Shown in pieces: positions 12,513-19,813 of a stretch of 20,141 nt of DNA. The notes below the pieces were generated by a model. It was not told the origin of the DNA. It searched no databases and was given only the letters and a program-made list of their open reading frames with translations. The stretch is from CAYNFH01 sp964396385 (GTDB lineage: Bacteria > Armatimonadota > Chthonomonadetes > Chthonomonadales > CAJBBX01). The stretch is taken from positions 1-20,141 of the forward strand of contig CAYNFH010000114.1 in NCBI GenBank assembly GCA_964396385.1. Direction: 5' to 3'. How positions within the stretch are numbered: position 1 is the first letter of the stretch; each line of letters opens with the position of its first letter. The translations under genes and the position numbers were made by a program.

Positions 12513-14434
12513 GAGTCATCATGCTGCTATTCAAAGCTCCACAACGGCTTGTATCCGGGCTATTGCTGCTTCTGACCGCGGCGCCGGCATTGGCCGTGCC
12601 CACCATCACCGCAACGCCCAACCCGATTGTCATCCCGGAAGGACAGACGGTGGGTAAGACCACCCTTACCTGGGACGCGGGGCCAAACTATAGCACGGCA
12701 CGGGTCTGGCTTCAGATCGATAAGGGCCCGGATTCGTTATTTGCGGCCAGTGCCAGGGGCAGCTCCGATGTTACGGTTACGCTCGGCAAGCCGCAGACCT
12801 TCAAGCTCTACAGCGGCGATGGGGCGCAGGTGCTGGCGTCGATTACCGTAACTTCCCAGACGTATGAGCCGAGGTCGCCGATCGCGAGGGTTCTGCCTCG
12901 CGACGCCGTGCTGAAGGACAACGCGAGGTCCTCGCCATTCACCTTCTTCATCCAAAAGGTGAGCGCCACCCCGGACGTCAGCGCAAGAGGCAACTATGCC
13001 GATATCGCCTTCACCACCATGGAGCCCTCCCACGCGGTGGTCGAGGTAAGCACGAAGCCCTCCAGCGACTTTCCGGACACCACCCCCGCCGGCCGGCAAC
13101 CTGCACCGGCCTTTCCACCCGGAACCGTGACCATGTCCAGGAACGACATGCTGGGCGCTAAGCAGTCGGCGCACAGCTTTCGCATGGACGGGCTCGGGCC
13201 GAACCGGACCTACTACTTTGTGGTCACTTCCACGGGTGCGGATGGGCGGACCTACCGCTATGGGGACCATTTCAAGACGTTCGACAGCCGACGGGTGAAG
13301 TTGGTGTTTGAGCGGGTGCATTTCACGTACAAGGACCTCAACCACGGTGCTAGTGATGCACCCAAACCCGGAATACGTGCAGATGCCTTCACCAACGGCC
13401 TGGAAGGGGTGACCAGCACCGGCCCATGGTGCTTCCCGCCTGATCCTTCCTGGGCGAGTGGGTTGTGGCCGCGTGACATCCCCTTAGCGGATGCAAGCGG
13501 CCCGCCCAATTGGGACGTGCATATCGAAGCCGTTACCAATAGCGCGGCAGACCAGTTGCCGATCGCGCTCCAGGTGTCCTACTGGAAAGACACGATCTTT
13601 GGTCCTGAGTGCTGGACAACGGCTGCCGACACGCTGGATACCACCCTGGGCGGCACCAACCAGGCAGGCGCCGGTTCCTTCCGGCTGCCGCTGTCTCCGA
13701 AGCAAAGCACATCCGAATCACTCGCTTCTGGCCTCCCTGGCCCGTGGGGGCTGGAGTTCGAGGCCTTCGGGCGCTATGAGGTCTCGTACGCGAAGCCGAC
13801 GTTGTTCTCGGATGTCGTTGAAATTCGCGGCAAGCGGGATGTTCCGATCGGGGGCGCCTACCATAACGCTCTCATAACCAGGTTCCTCCAGAAGAAGAGC
13901 GGTACCGCGCCTTTACTGATTCCGACCCAATTAGATCTGAATGCGCTTGCTGCAAAGGGGGAAGCTCTCGCCACGGCGGACCCGCGGGCCGCGGAGCTGC
14001 GCAGCCGCCAGCCGGACATCCCCACGCGACGAGGATTCGACATTGGCATGGCGGCTTCGGATGGACAGACGCTGCCGGGCCCCGGCAAGCAGAGAATCCA
14101 TGACGCCCTGAGCCGGCCCGAGCAGGGAGGATTTGACATCGCCGCCGGCTACTCGCTGGAGCGGAACCGAAACGTGGCTCTTGCTGCTGTGGGGTTGGCC
14201 ATTGCCAAAGCGGATGCCGCCGTTCAGAAGGCCCGCACCGCCGATCCGGACGTTCTCTACTGGCTCGGCTTCGATATCGCCTCCGGCATCTTCGGCGACC
14301 CCGCACTCGGCGCGCAGGGCAACTCGGCCTCAGGGCCAGGCTCGATGCGGGTACGCGATTCTCTCAGCGCCCCCGGTCAGAGAGGGTTCAATGCCGCCAT
14401 GGCATTCCACTTGAGCCGCCACTACAAGCGCTAG
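12509..14434 (+). CDS. Exported Ig/FN3-like protein with duplicated C-terminal GFDI domain, function unknown
   Basis: A 641-residue protein with a signal peptide (LVSGLLLLLTAAPALA, cleavage near residue 29). An Ig-like domain follows (PTITATPNPIVIPEGQTVG...LTWDAG...VLASITVTS), then an FN3-like domain (about 150-270, ending RTYYFVVTSTGADGRTY). A central region of about 200 residues is unrecognised. The last 140 residues contain two related units starting at Arg508 (RGFDIGMA) and Leu586 (LGFDIASG). Each runs through GPGxxRxxDxLS and ends GGFD or RGFN followed by A-x4-L-x-R. I have seen this C-terminal module in other uncharacterised bacterial proteins but know no function. The ATG overlaps the previous gene's TGA, indicating translational coupling; MLLFK, 12 nt later, is an alternative start. 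It is the last gene of the exported cluster. Confidence 0.75.
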   Translation: MRVIMLLFKAPQRLVSGLLLLLTAAPALAVPTITATPNPIVIPEGQTVGKTTLTWDAGPNYSTARVWLQIDKGPDSLFAASARGSSDVTVTLGKPQTFKLYSGDGAQVLASITVTSQTYEPRSPIARVLPRDAVLKDNARSSPFTFFIQKVSATPDVSARGNYADIAFTTMEPSHAVVEVSTKPSSDFPDTTPAGRQPAPAFPPGTVTMSRNDMLGAKQSAHSFRMDGLGPNRTYYFVVTSTGADGRTYRYGDHFKTFDSRRVKLVFERVHFTYKDLNHGASDAPKPGIRADAFTNGLEGVTSTGPWCFPPDPSWASGLWPRDIPLADASGPPNWDVHIEAVTNSAADQLPIALQVSYWKDTIFGPECWTTAADTLDTTLGGTNQAGAGSFRLPLSPKQSTSESLASGLPGPWGLEFEAFGRYEVSYAKPTLFSDVVEIRGKRDVPIGGAYHNALITRFLQKKSGTAPLLIPTQLDLNALAAKGEALATADPRAAELRSRQPDIPTRRGFDIGMAASDGQTLPGPGKQRIHDALSRPEQGGFDIAAGYSLERNRNVALAAVGLAIAKADAAVQKARTADPDVLYWLGFDIASGIFGDPALGAQGNSASGPGSMRVRDSLSAPGQRGFNAAMAFHLSRHYKR

Positions 14435-14536
14435 AGGTTCAGCCCAGCTCCTACCCGAGGGACATCATCGAGTTCAACCCCACCTCGCGCGTGCTGCGCG
14501 CCAAGAACCGAGCGATAGCATCTGGCTGTCCATCCC

Positions 14537-14560
14537 CTCTCCCGGTCACGCTTGGGAGAG
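14537..14560. repeat. REP-like hairpin overlapping the end of the DinB-fold gene
   Basis: CTCTCCC (14537-14543) and GGGAGAG (14554-14560) are inverted repeats with a 10-nt loop between two convergent genes. The hairpin contains the TGA and the last codons of the minus-strand gene, so it may act as its transcript end. The 111 bp between the two stop codons contain nothing else recognisable. Confidence 0.5.
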
Positions 14561-15088
14561 AGGACCGACGTCCGTTCCTCCAAACAGGCGCTTGAGCGTT
14601 TGGACCTGGCCGGCGTGGTACAGGTCGTGGGCGGCGATGCTGGCGATGAGCTGCTCGACCGTGAGGTCTTTGGCGGCCTGGCGGTCCAGCGCATCTCCGG
14701 ACAGTGACTCCACCAGCTCGCGCACCTTGTGGTGGTACTCGTCCAGAAGCGCCACGTCCTTCCGCCACTGACGGGCAGCAGCCCGCGGGCCGAGATCCGG
14801 CGGGTCCGGCCGCGCGAACCAGTCGGAGCCTTCCCGCGGAAAGCTCCCTCGCTCGGTACCGGTTATCCATCGCCACACCGTGTACTTCCAGTAGGCGCTG
14901 TGCAGCGTGATCTCCCAGATGTTGCGCTGGTCCGGCGCGGGTCGCCAGGCAGCCTCCTCCACCTTCACGCGGCGGATGGAGCTCCGCAGGGGCGGCCCAT
15001 GCCACGCCTTCTGCCGGTCGTACCCATCATCCAGTATCCGCAGCAGCAGCGCGTTTCGACCCGATTCAGCAGAGCGGTCCAGAATCAT
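14546..15088 (-). CDS. DinB-superfamily four-helix protein, putative metal-binding
   Basis: A 180-residue protein with the DinB/YfiT four-helix pattern. The three metal-ligand histidines are at His63 (EITLHSAYWKY), His154 and His158 (AAHDLYHAGQVQTLK). The family comprises nickel- or zinc-binding proteins, including thiol-dependent transferases and DNA-damage-induced proteins; the substrate cannot be read here. The start codon lies 4 nt after the stop of the ankyrin gene, and its Shine-Dalgarno (AGGAG) is formed by the last codons of that gene. The pair is therefore translationally linked. The last residues come from a REP-like hairpin. Confidence 0.85.
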   Translation of the reverse strand: MILDRSAESGRNALLLRILDDGYDRQKAWHGPPLRSSIRRVKVEEAAWRPAPDQRNIWEITLHSAYWKYTVWRWITGTERGSFPREGSDWFARPDPPDLGPRAAARQWRKDVALLDEYHHKVRELVESLSGDALDRQAAKDLTVEQLIASIAAHDLYHAGQVQTLKRLFGGTDVGPLSQA

Positions 15089-15092
15089 AACG

Positions 15093-16268
15093 TTACTCCT
15101 GCTTCCACGCGGCCGTGATCTTTTCTGTCAGCATACGTTCCCGCTCCATGCCCCGTCGAATGTGGTCCTCAAGCCTAGGGCGCACGTTCGCCCAAACCGC
15201 TTCCGCCTCTCCTCCGCAGATTCGCTGGACCATCTGCCGGTCCCACTCCAGTCTCTCCTCAAAGCTCAGCGTCGTGCCACCCAGGTCTTCCGTCACCGCT
15301 GTGTCCGGCAGAAATACCCAAGGGCCATAGGAATCCTCAAAGCCGCTCTCAGCCGCGTAGGATAGAAGGGTCCTGCCGTCGTCGGACGTTGCGGTCACGT
15401 CCGCTCCATGGGAAAGTAGCAGCTCTATCATGGTCCGCTTGTGCCGGCGAAGTCCAAGGATGGCCAGCAGCAGCGGGGTCGCGCCGCGGCCGTGCCGCGC
15501 GTTCACGTCCGCCCCGTGCGCCAGGAGCTCCCGCGCGACATTCACGCGTCCCCACGCCGCCGCGTTCATGAGCGGCGTACCGTGGCGGTCACGCCCCTCG
15601 ATGTCGGCGCCGTGGTCCAGCAGCAGGCGCAGCATCTCCACGTCTCCAGTGGCCGCGGCCGGGCACGTCGCCCTCGTCATCTCCTCGCTATGAAGGTCCC
15701 AGCCCCGCTCCATCAGCGCGCGGGCAGCGGCCGTGTCGCGCAGCTCCACCGCCTCCAGGAGCCCAACCTCCGCGCCGTGGTCCAGCAGGAGCCGACGGAT
15801 GGCGTCCCGCCCTCGCGAGCCCGTGATAGTCAGGGCACTCTGTCCCTCGAGGTCCCGCAGGTTGGGGTCCGCGCCATGCTCCAGGAGCAGCATCACAATG
15901 TCCGCATGGCTGCCAAACGCCGCCGCCATCAGGGGAGTGCGAAGGGATGGCCTGCCGGTGTAGCCGGACGTCACCCGCGCATTGACATCCGCCCCGTGCA
16001 CAATGAGCAGGCGCGCCACCGCCACGCTCCTCGCACCGCAGAGCGGGGGCACGCCCGGCCCGGGCTGGAGGTTTGGGTCCGCCCCGGCGCGCAGGAGCTC
16101 CGCTACCGCAGTTTCGTTGTCTGCCAGAACGGCCTGCCTCAGCAGGCTCTTTCCGCGACCGACGGGCGCGTTCGGTTGCAGCCCCTGCTCCAGCAGGCGC
16201 TGTAGCTCCGTAACATCGCGATCCCGGATGGCCGCAAAGGCGGATTCGATCAGCTCCCTATCTGCCAT
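15093..16268 (-). CDS. Ankyrin-repeat protein
   Basis: A 391-residue protein made mostly of ankyrin repeats. The consensus LLLEHGADPN / ELLAHGADVNAR / TPLMAAA recurs roughly nine times between residues about 5 and 300. No signal peptide or membrane segment is seen, so it probably acts in the cytosol as a protein-binding scaffold. The C-terminal 80 residues (from FEDSYGPWVFLP onward) are charged, helical and not ankyrin; I do not recognise them. The ATG at 16268 is preferred because AGGA lies 9 nt upstream; an in-frame GTG at 16298 would add ten residues and has no clear ribosome site. It is the first gene of a two-gene unit with the DinB-fold gene, so the two products may work together, but the partner is unknown. 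Confidence 0.85.
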   Translation of the reverse strand: MADRELIESAFAAIRDRDVTELQRLLEQGLQPNAPVGRGKSLLRQAVLADNETAVAELLRAGADPNLQPGPGVPPLCGARSVAVARLLIVHGADVNARVTSGYTGRPSLRTPLMAAAFGSHADIVMLLLEHGADPNLRDLEGQSALTITGSRGRDAIRRLLLDHGAEVGLLEAVELRDTAAARALMERGWDLHSEEMTRATCPAAATGDVEMLRLLLDHGADIEGRDRHGTPLMNAAAWGRVNVARELLAHGADVNARHGRGATPLLLAILGLRRHKRTMIELLLSHGADVTATSDDGRTLLSYAAESGFEDSYGPWVFLPDTAVTEDLGGTTLSFEERLEWDRQMVQRICGGEAEAVWANVRPRLEDHIRRGMERERMLTEKITAAWKQE

Positions 16269-16328
16269 CGCTGGATCCTGGCGGCGGGGCCCACCCACTC
16301 GCCGCTGTACCTATTGATACGCCGTTCA

Positions 16329-16452
16329 CCCTCCCTGCGAGGGAGTGGTCTGGCTATGTTGGCGCGGTGGTGTGGTGGGGATGCGCCTCCGCCTGCGCTT
16401 CGATCCGCCGTTGCGCCACCCATGATGTAGCTCCCCTCCCTCGCAGGGAGGG
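16329..16452. repeat. Perfect 17-bp inverted repeat pair, each arm self-palindromic
   Basis: CCCTCCCTGCGAGGGAG (16329-16345) and its exact reverse complement (16436-16452) flank 90 bp. Each arm is also a small hairpin (CTCCC/GGGAG). The pair fills most of the 232-bp gap between the permease 3' end and the ankyrin start. It looks like a paired REP element; no transposase gene is present. Confidence 0.7.
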
Positions 16453-16500
16453 TCCGGAACAGAGCTGTGGGTAGGGAGCTCCGTGGGTGGGCCCCTCTCC

Positions 16501-18183
16501 TCACTTCTGCACCAAAAGCGTGAACGGGAAGACGTACGCCTGCAGCAGGACGAGCAGCCCCACCAGCGATGCCAGCGCGACGCTATGGCGCACCACCCAC
16601 TTGAAGATGTCTGCCTCCGTGCCCACCTGTTCCGTCGCCGCGGTCGCCACACAGATGGACTGCGCGTCGATCATCTTGCCCATCACCCCGCCGGTGGAGT
16701 TCGCCACGCAGATCAGCACCGGGCTGAGCCCGAGCTGCAGCGCCGTGATCTTCTGCAGGCTGCCGAAGAGCGCGTTGCTCGCCGCGTCCGTTCCGGTCAG
16801 GAACACGCCCAGCCAGCCCAGGATAGCGGCAAAGAACGGGTAGACCGGGCCGGTATGCGCGAAGGCCATGCCCAGCGTGGCGTCCAGTCCGCCCAGCCGG
16901 GTAACGGAGCCCAACCCCAGCATGCAGAGGATGGTAGGCACCGGAATGGCCATCTGCGCCGCCGTGCGCTTCAGCGCCCGGTGGAGCTGCGCCCGACTCA
17001 CCCGGGAGAGCAGCAGCACCACCAGGCAGGTGACAAAGACCGACGTGCCCGGCGTGGTGATCCAGTTCAGCTTGAAGACGGCCGGCTCCAGGGTGGGACG
17101 CTCCACCACCGGCGGTACGCGGCGTACCATCTGGTCGAGGCCCGAAATGTGGATCTCGTAGAGGCCGCGCACCGGACCCACCGACAACCCGTCGAGCTGC
17201 GCCTTGTGGGTCCCCACGTAGACCATCACGGCACAGAGGACCAGAAACGGCATGCAGGCGGCGGCCGTCTCTCGCAAGCTCATCCGGCGCGCGATGGTTG
17301 CGGTGACCACGCCCCGCTCCGCGTCCTCCTCCAGAGCGATCTCGAATCCCGCGCCCTGGCACCGCCAGACGCTCGGCGGCTTCCAGTACCGCAGAAATAC
17401 TCCGGTCACCGCTAGAGAGATGATTCCTCCCGCGAGATCCGTTAGAGGGAACGCGCCGGAATGGGCGAAGAGATACTGGCAGAGGGCAAACGAGCCGCCC
17501 GCCACCGCCGTGGCCGGCAGCACCTCTACTGTTTCGCGCCAGCCGCACATGCAGCGCACCAGCCAGAAGGGAATGATGAGGGAGAGCAGCGGGAGCTGGT
17601 TGCCGGCCATGTGGCTCAGCGTCTGAGCGTCCAGCCCGGTGACACTTTGCAGCGTGAGGAGGGGCGTTCCGAATCCGCCGTAGGCTACCGGCGAGGTGTT
17701 GGCGATGAGGCAGAGCCCGGCCGCCAGGAAGGGTCGGAATCCAAGCCCCACCAGCATGGTCGCGCAGATAGCCACCGGCGTGCCGGCGCCCGCGGCGCCC
17801 TCCAGGAAAGCGCCGAAACAAAAGGCGATCAACACCGCCTGCAGGCGATGGTCCGCGGAGAGGCCGGCGACCGCCTCCTTGATGCGCGCGAACTGGCCGG
17901 TCTCGACGGTGATGTTGTAGAGGAGCATCGCGTTGACGATGACCCAGCAGATAGGGAGCAGGCCGAACAGCGTGCCGTTGAGAAACGCCATGCCGGCCAT
18001 GGCCACGGGCATGTGATAGACGGCTATGGCGATAAGGAGCGCCGCCGCCGCGCCGCCCGCCGCGGCCCACGGGATGGGCGTGCGCCGCACCACCAGCAGG
18101 TAGAACAGCAGCAGCACGGGCACGGCCGCGAGCAGCGTGGAGAGCAGCTCCGACGGCAGCGGATGGTAGGTCTGGGTGTACAA
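16501..18183 (-). CDS. L-lactate permease family transporter
   Basis: A 560-residue polytopic inner-membrane protein with about 12-14 hydrophobic segments. LctP-family motifs are present: FGAFLEGAAGAGTPVAICA, NTSPVAYGGFGTP, LGWLGVFLTGTDAASNALFGSLQ and NSTGGVMGKMIDAQSICVA. The family imports lactate or glycolate with protons. The start is the TTG at 18181-18183, because the N-terminus YTQTYHPLPSELLSTLLAAVPV lines up with the usual family beginning (W-Q-x-Y-D-P-L). No Shine-Dalgarno is visible: a GGTTGAG heptamer array begins 3 nt upstream and occupies the leader. It is divergent from the cupin and KduD-like genes, so its substrate could be a related hydroxy- or sugar acid; that is inference. 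Confidence 0.88.
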   Translation of the reverse strand: MYTQTYHPLPSELLSTLLAAVPVLLLFYLLVVRRTPIPWAAAGGAAAALLIAIAVYHMPVAMAGMAFLNGTLFGLLPICWVIVNAMLLYNITVETGQFARIKEAVAGLSADHRLQAVLIAFCFGAFLEGAAGAGTPVAICATMLVGLGFRPFLAAGLCLIANTSPVAYGGFGTPLLTLQSVTGLDAQTLSHMAGNQLPLLSLIIPFWLVRCMCGWRETVEVLPATAVAGGSFALCQYLFAHSGAFPLTDLAGGIISLAVTGVFLRYWKPPSVWRCQGAGFEIALEEDAERGVVTATIARRMSLRETAAACMPFLVLCAVMVYVGTHKAQLDGLSVGPVRGLYEIHISGLDQMVRRVPPVVERPTLEPAVFKLNWITTPGTSVFVTCLVVLLLSRVSRAQLHRALKRTAAQMAIPVPTILCMLGLGSVTRLGGLDATLGMAFAHTGPVYPFFAAILGWLGVFLTGTDAASNALFGSLQKITALQLGLSPVLICVANSTGGVMGKMIDAQSICVATAATEQVGTEADIFKWVVRHSVALASLVGLLVLLQAYVFPFTLLVQK

Positions 18184-18186
18184 GCT

Positions 18187-18221
<35 letters not shown>

Positions 18222-18341
18222 GGCCAAAACGCCACGGGGCGCGAGCCCGCGGCAGCCCTTCTCTTTCTCAATTCAGTTCGGCCGGTGGGGGCTCCAAACC
18301 TGCCGCGAATGAGCGCAGCTCCCGCCAAATAGAGGAACACT

Positions 18342-18839
18342 ATGACAGCGATAGATCGGATTCCGTCTTCCGTCCTCCGTCACCCGTCGCTAGCATTCGC
18401 CCTGCCGGATCAGGCCATCCACAGCGATACGCTGCCGTGGGTGCCGCAGGGCGAGCGCGTCTGGTTCAAGCCGCTGCGCTTCGATCTGGTGAACGGCCGC
18501 TGGGTCAACCTCCTCAAGGTGGCGGGGCAGGGACAGGTGAACCGTCACCGCCACAGCAGCCAGGTGCTGGGTTACTGCATCCAGGGAAGCTGGCACTACC
18601 CGGAGCGGGACTGGGTGGCGCGGCCCGGCACTTTTGTCTACGAGCCGCCGGGCGACGTGCACACGCTGGTGGTGGATGGTGAGGAGGAGATGATCACGCT
18701 GTTTCTGCTGGAGGGCGTGATCCAGTACCTGGATGCGGAGGACAACGTGGTGAGCCAGGACGACGTGTTCAGCAAGATGGACCGGTATCTCTCCTTCTGC
18801 CGGAACCACGGCCTGGAGCCGGTGGAGCTGCGGTACTGA
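18342..18839 (+). CDS. Cupin protein, 2,4'-dihydroxyacetophenone dioxygenase-like
   Basis: A 165-residue single-domain cupin. Metal ligands are His69 and His71 (NRHRHSSQ) and His107 (PPGDVHTLVV). The fourth, usually Glu, position of the first cupin motif is not conserved as Glu (SSQV). The blocks DTLPWVPQG, VWFKPLRFDL, GRWVNLLKV and RPGTFVYEPPG resemble the dihydroxyacetophenone dioxygenase family, iron enzymes that cleave a carbon-carbon bond. Most homologues of this kind are untested, so the substrate is open. The ATG follows GAGGAACACT. Residues about 7-16 are encoded by four NTCCGTC heptamers (18361-18388), so the N-terminus is unlike its relatives. Its neighbour, a KduD-like dehydrogenase 68 nt downstream, suggests a role near sugar-acid breakdown. 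Confidence 0.78.
   Translation: MTAIDRIPSSVLRHPSLAFALPDQAIHSDTLPWVPQGERVWFKPLRFDLVNGRWVNLLKVAGQGQVNRHRHSSQVLGYCIQGSWHYPERDWVARPGTFVYEPPGDVHTLVVDGEEEMITLFLLEGVIQYLDAEDNVVSQDDVFSKMDRYLSFCRNHGLEPVELRY
18361..18388. repeat. 7-nt tandem array (NTCCGTC x4) at the cupin N-terminus
   Basis: TTCCGTC, TTCCGTC, CTCCGTC and ACCCGTC, in frame within the cupin gene. This is the same unit family as the arrays at 1195-1222 and 1270-1301, about 17 kb away. Confidence 0.8.
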
Positions 18840-18842
18840 ATT

Positions 18843-18903
18843 AGGTGAGAGGTGAGAGGTGAGAGGCCCGGAGCTATCACCTCTCACCTCTCACCTCTCA
18901 CCT
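18843..18903. repeat. Perfect 24-bp hairpin made of AGGTGAG heptamers
   Basis: Three AGGTGAG units plus AGG (18843-18866) are exactly complementary to 18880-18903 (CTCACCT units), leaving a 13-nt loop. The hairpin fills the gap between the cupin stop and the dehydrogenase ATG at 18907. It ends 3 nt before that start codon and takes the place of a normal ribosome-binding site. Confidence 0.92.
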
Positions 18904-18906
18904 CCC

Positions 18907-19674
18907 ATGATTCTCGAATCCTTTCGCTTGAACGATAAAGTAGCGATGGTCACCGGCGCGGCGCGCGGGCTGGGCCAGGCCATGGCGGTGGCGCTGGCCG
19001 AGGCGGGCGCCGACGTGGTGCTGGTGGACCGCCTGCCCTTGACTGCGACCCGAGCCCGCATCGAGGCGCTGGGCCGCCGCTCCCGCGCTGTCTCCCAGGA
19101 CCTGCGCGAGCTGACGCCGGACGCCGCCTCCCGCGTGGTCGACAAGTCGGCCAGCGCCATGAACGGGCTCCACATCCTGGTGAACAACGCGGGGATCATT
19201 CGCCGGGCGCCGGCCGCCGAGTACCCCGCCGCGGACTGGGAGGCGGTGCTCCAGGTGAACCTCACCAGCGCCTTCTACCTGAGCCAGGCGGCGGCGAAGG
19301 TCTTCTTGACCAACCGGGATGGCGGCAAGATCATCAACGTGGCCAGCATGCTCTCCTTCCAGGGCGGCATGCAGGCGCCGGCCTACGCGGCGTCCAAGAG
19401 CGGCATCGCCGGGCTGACCCGCGCCCTGGCCAATGAGTGGGCCGCGCGGGGCATCAACGTGAACGCCATCGCGCCCGGCTACCTGGAAACCGAGGTTACC
19501 GCCGAGCTGCGGGCGGATGATGAGAGGAATAGGGCCATTCTGTGCCGCATCCCGGCCGGACGGTGGGGCAAGCCCGCGGACGTGCAGGGCGCGGTGGTCT
19601 TCCTGGCCTCGGAGGCCGCCGGGTACCTCCACGGCGTCATCCTGCCCGTAGACGGCGGCTGGCTCAGTTGGTGA
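18907..19674 (+). CDS. kduD: SDR dehydrogenase, 2-dehydro-3-deoxy-D-gluconate 5-dehydrogenase-like
   Basis: A 255-residue classical short-chain dehydrogenase. The cofactor motif is TGAARGLG (residues 16-23), with Asp41 at the end of the second strand favouring NAD over NADP. NNAG is at 93-96, and the catalytic residues are Ser147, Tyr160 and Lys164. The long blocks GGKIINVASMLSFQGG, ANEWAARGINVNAIAPGY, RIPAGRWG and VDGGW closely match KduD, which acts on a ketodeoxyuronate in pectin or uronate breakdown. The start MILESFRLNDKVAMVTG also matches the KduD N-terminus, so ATG 18907 is chosen over the GTG at 18859 inside the repeat. No Shine-Dalgarno is free: the 24-bp hairpin ends 3 nt upstream. 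SDR substrates are hard to assign from sequence, so the symbol is probable rather than certain. Confidence 0.8.
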   Translation: MILESFRLNDKVAMVTGAARGLGQAMAVALAEAGADVVLVDRLPLTATRARIEALGRRSRAVSQDLRELTPDAASRVVDKSASAMNGLHILVNNAGIIRRAPAAEYPAADWEAVLQVNLTSAFYLSQAAAKVFLTNRDGGKIINVASMLSFQGGMQAPAYAASKSGIAGLTRALANEWAARGINVNAIAPGYLETEVTAELRADDERNRAILCRIPAGRWGKPADVQGAVVFLASEAAGYLHGVILPVDGGWLSW

Positions 19675-19678
19675 GCCG

Positions 19679-19782
19679 CACCGGGCTGAAACCCCGGTGC
19701 TACTGGAGGGAAACCCCTGGCGGGCTCAGGAGCCGGCGTCAGCCGGGTTCTCCTTCAATAGCGCCGGGGTTTGAGCCCGGCG
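19679..19782. repeat. Long imperfect inverted repeat between convergent genes
   Basis: Bases 19679-19702 and 19759-19782 are inverted copies of one 24-nt element, matching at about 20 of 24 positions. Each contains its own CCGGGCTGAAACCCCGG-type palindrome. They follow the dehydrogenase stop and face the end of the leucine-rich-repeat gene, a fitting place for a bidirectional transcript end or a REP pair. Confidence 0.65.
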
Positions 19783-19793
19783 CGCGCCTCCGG

Positions 19794-19813
19794 TCACCCC
19801 CTCACCCCTTCAC
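19794..19813. repeat. 8-nt tandem array overlapping the LRR gene stop
   Basis: TCACCCCC, TCACCCCT, then partial TCAC. The TCA at 19802-19804 is the stop codon of the leucine-rich-repeat gene on the other strand. TCACCCCTTCACG is shared exactly with the array in the regulator gene (reverse strand of 7688-7700). Confidence 0.65.

Noticed and set aside
16329..16452. Insertion sequence
   Set aside because: The inverted repeats enclose only 90 bp without coding capacity, and no target-site duplication could be seen.
18859..18906. Upstream GTG start for the KduD-like gene
   Set aside because: It would translate the heptamer hairpin into residues absent from the family; ATG 18907 matches the family N-terminus.
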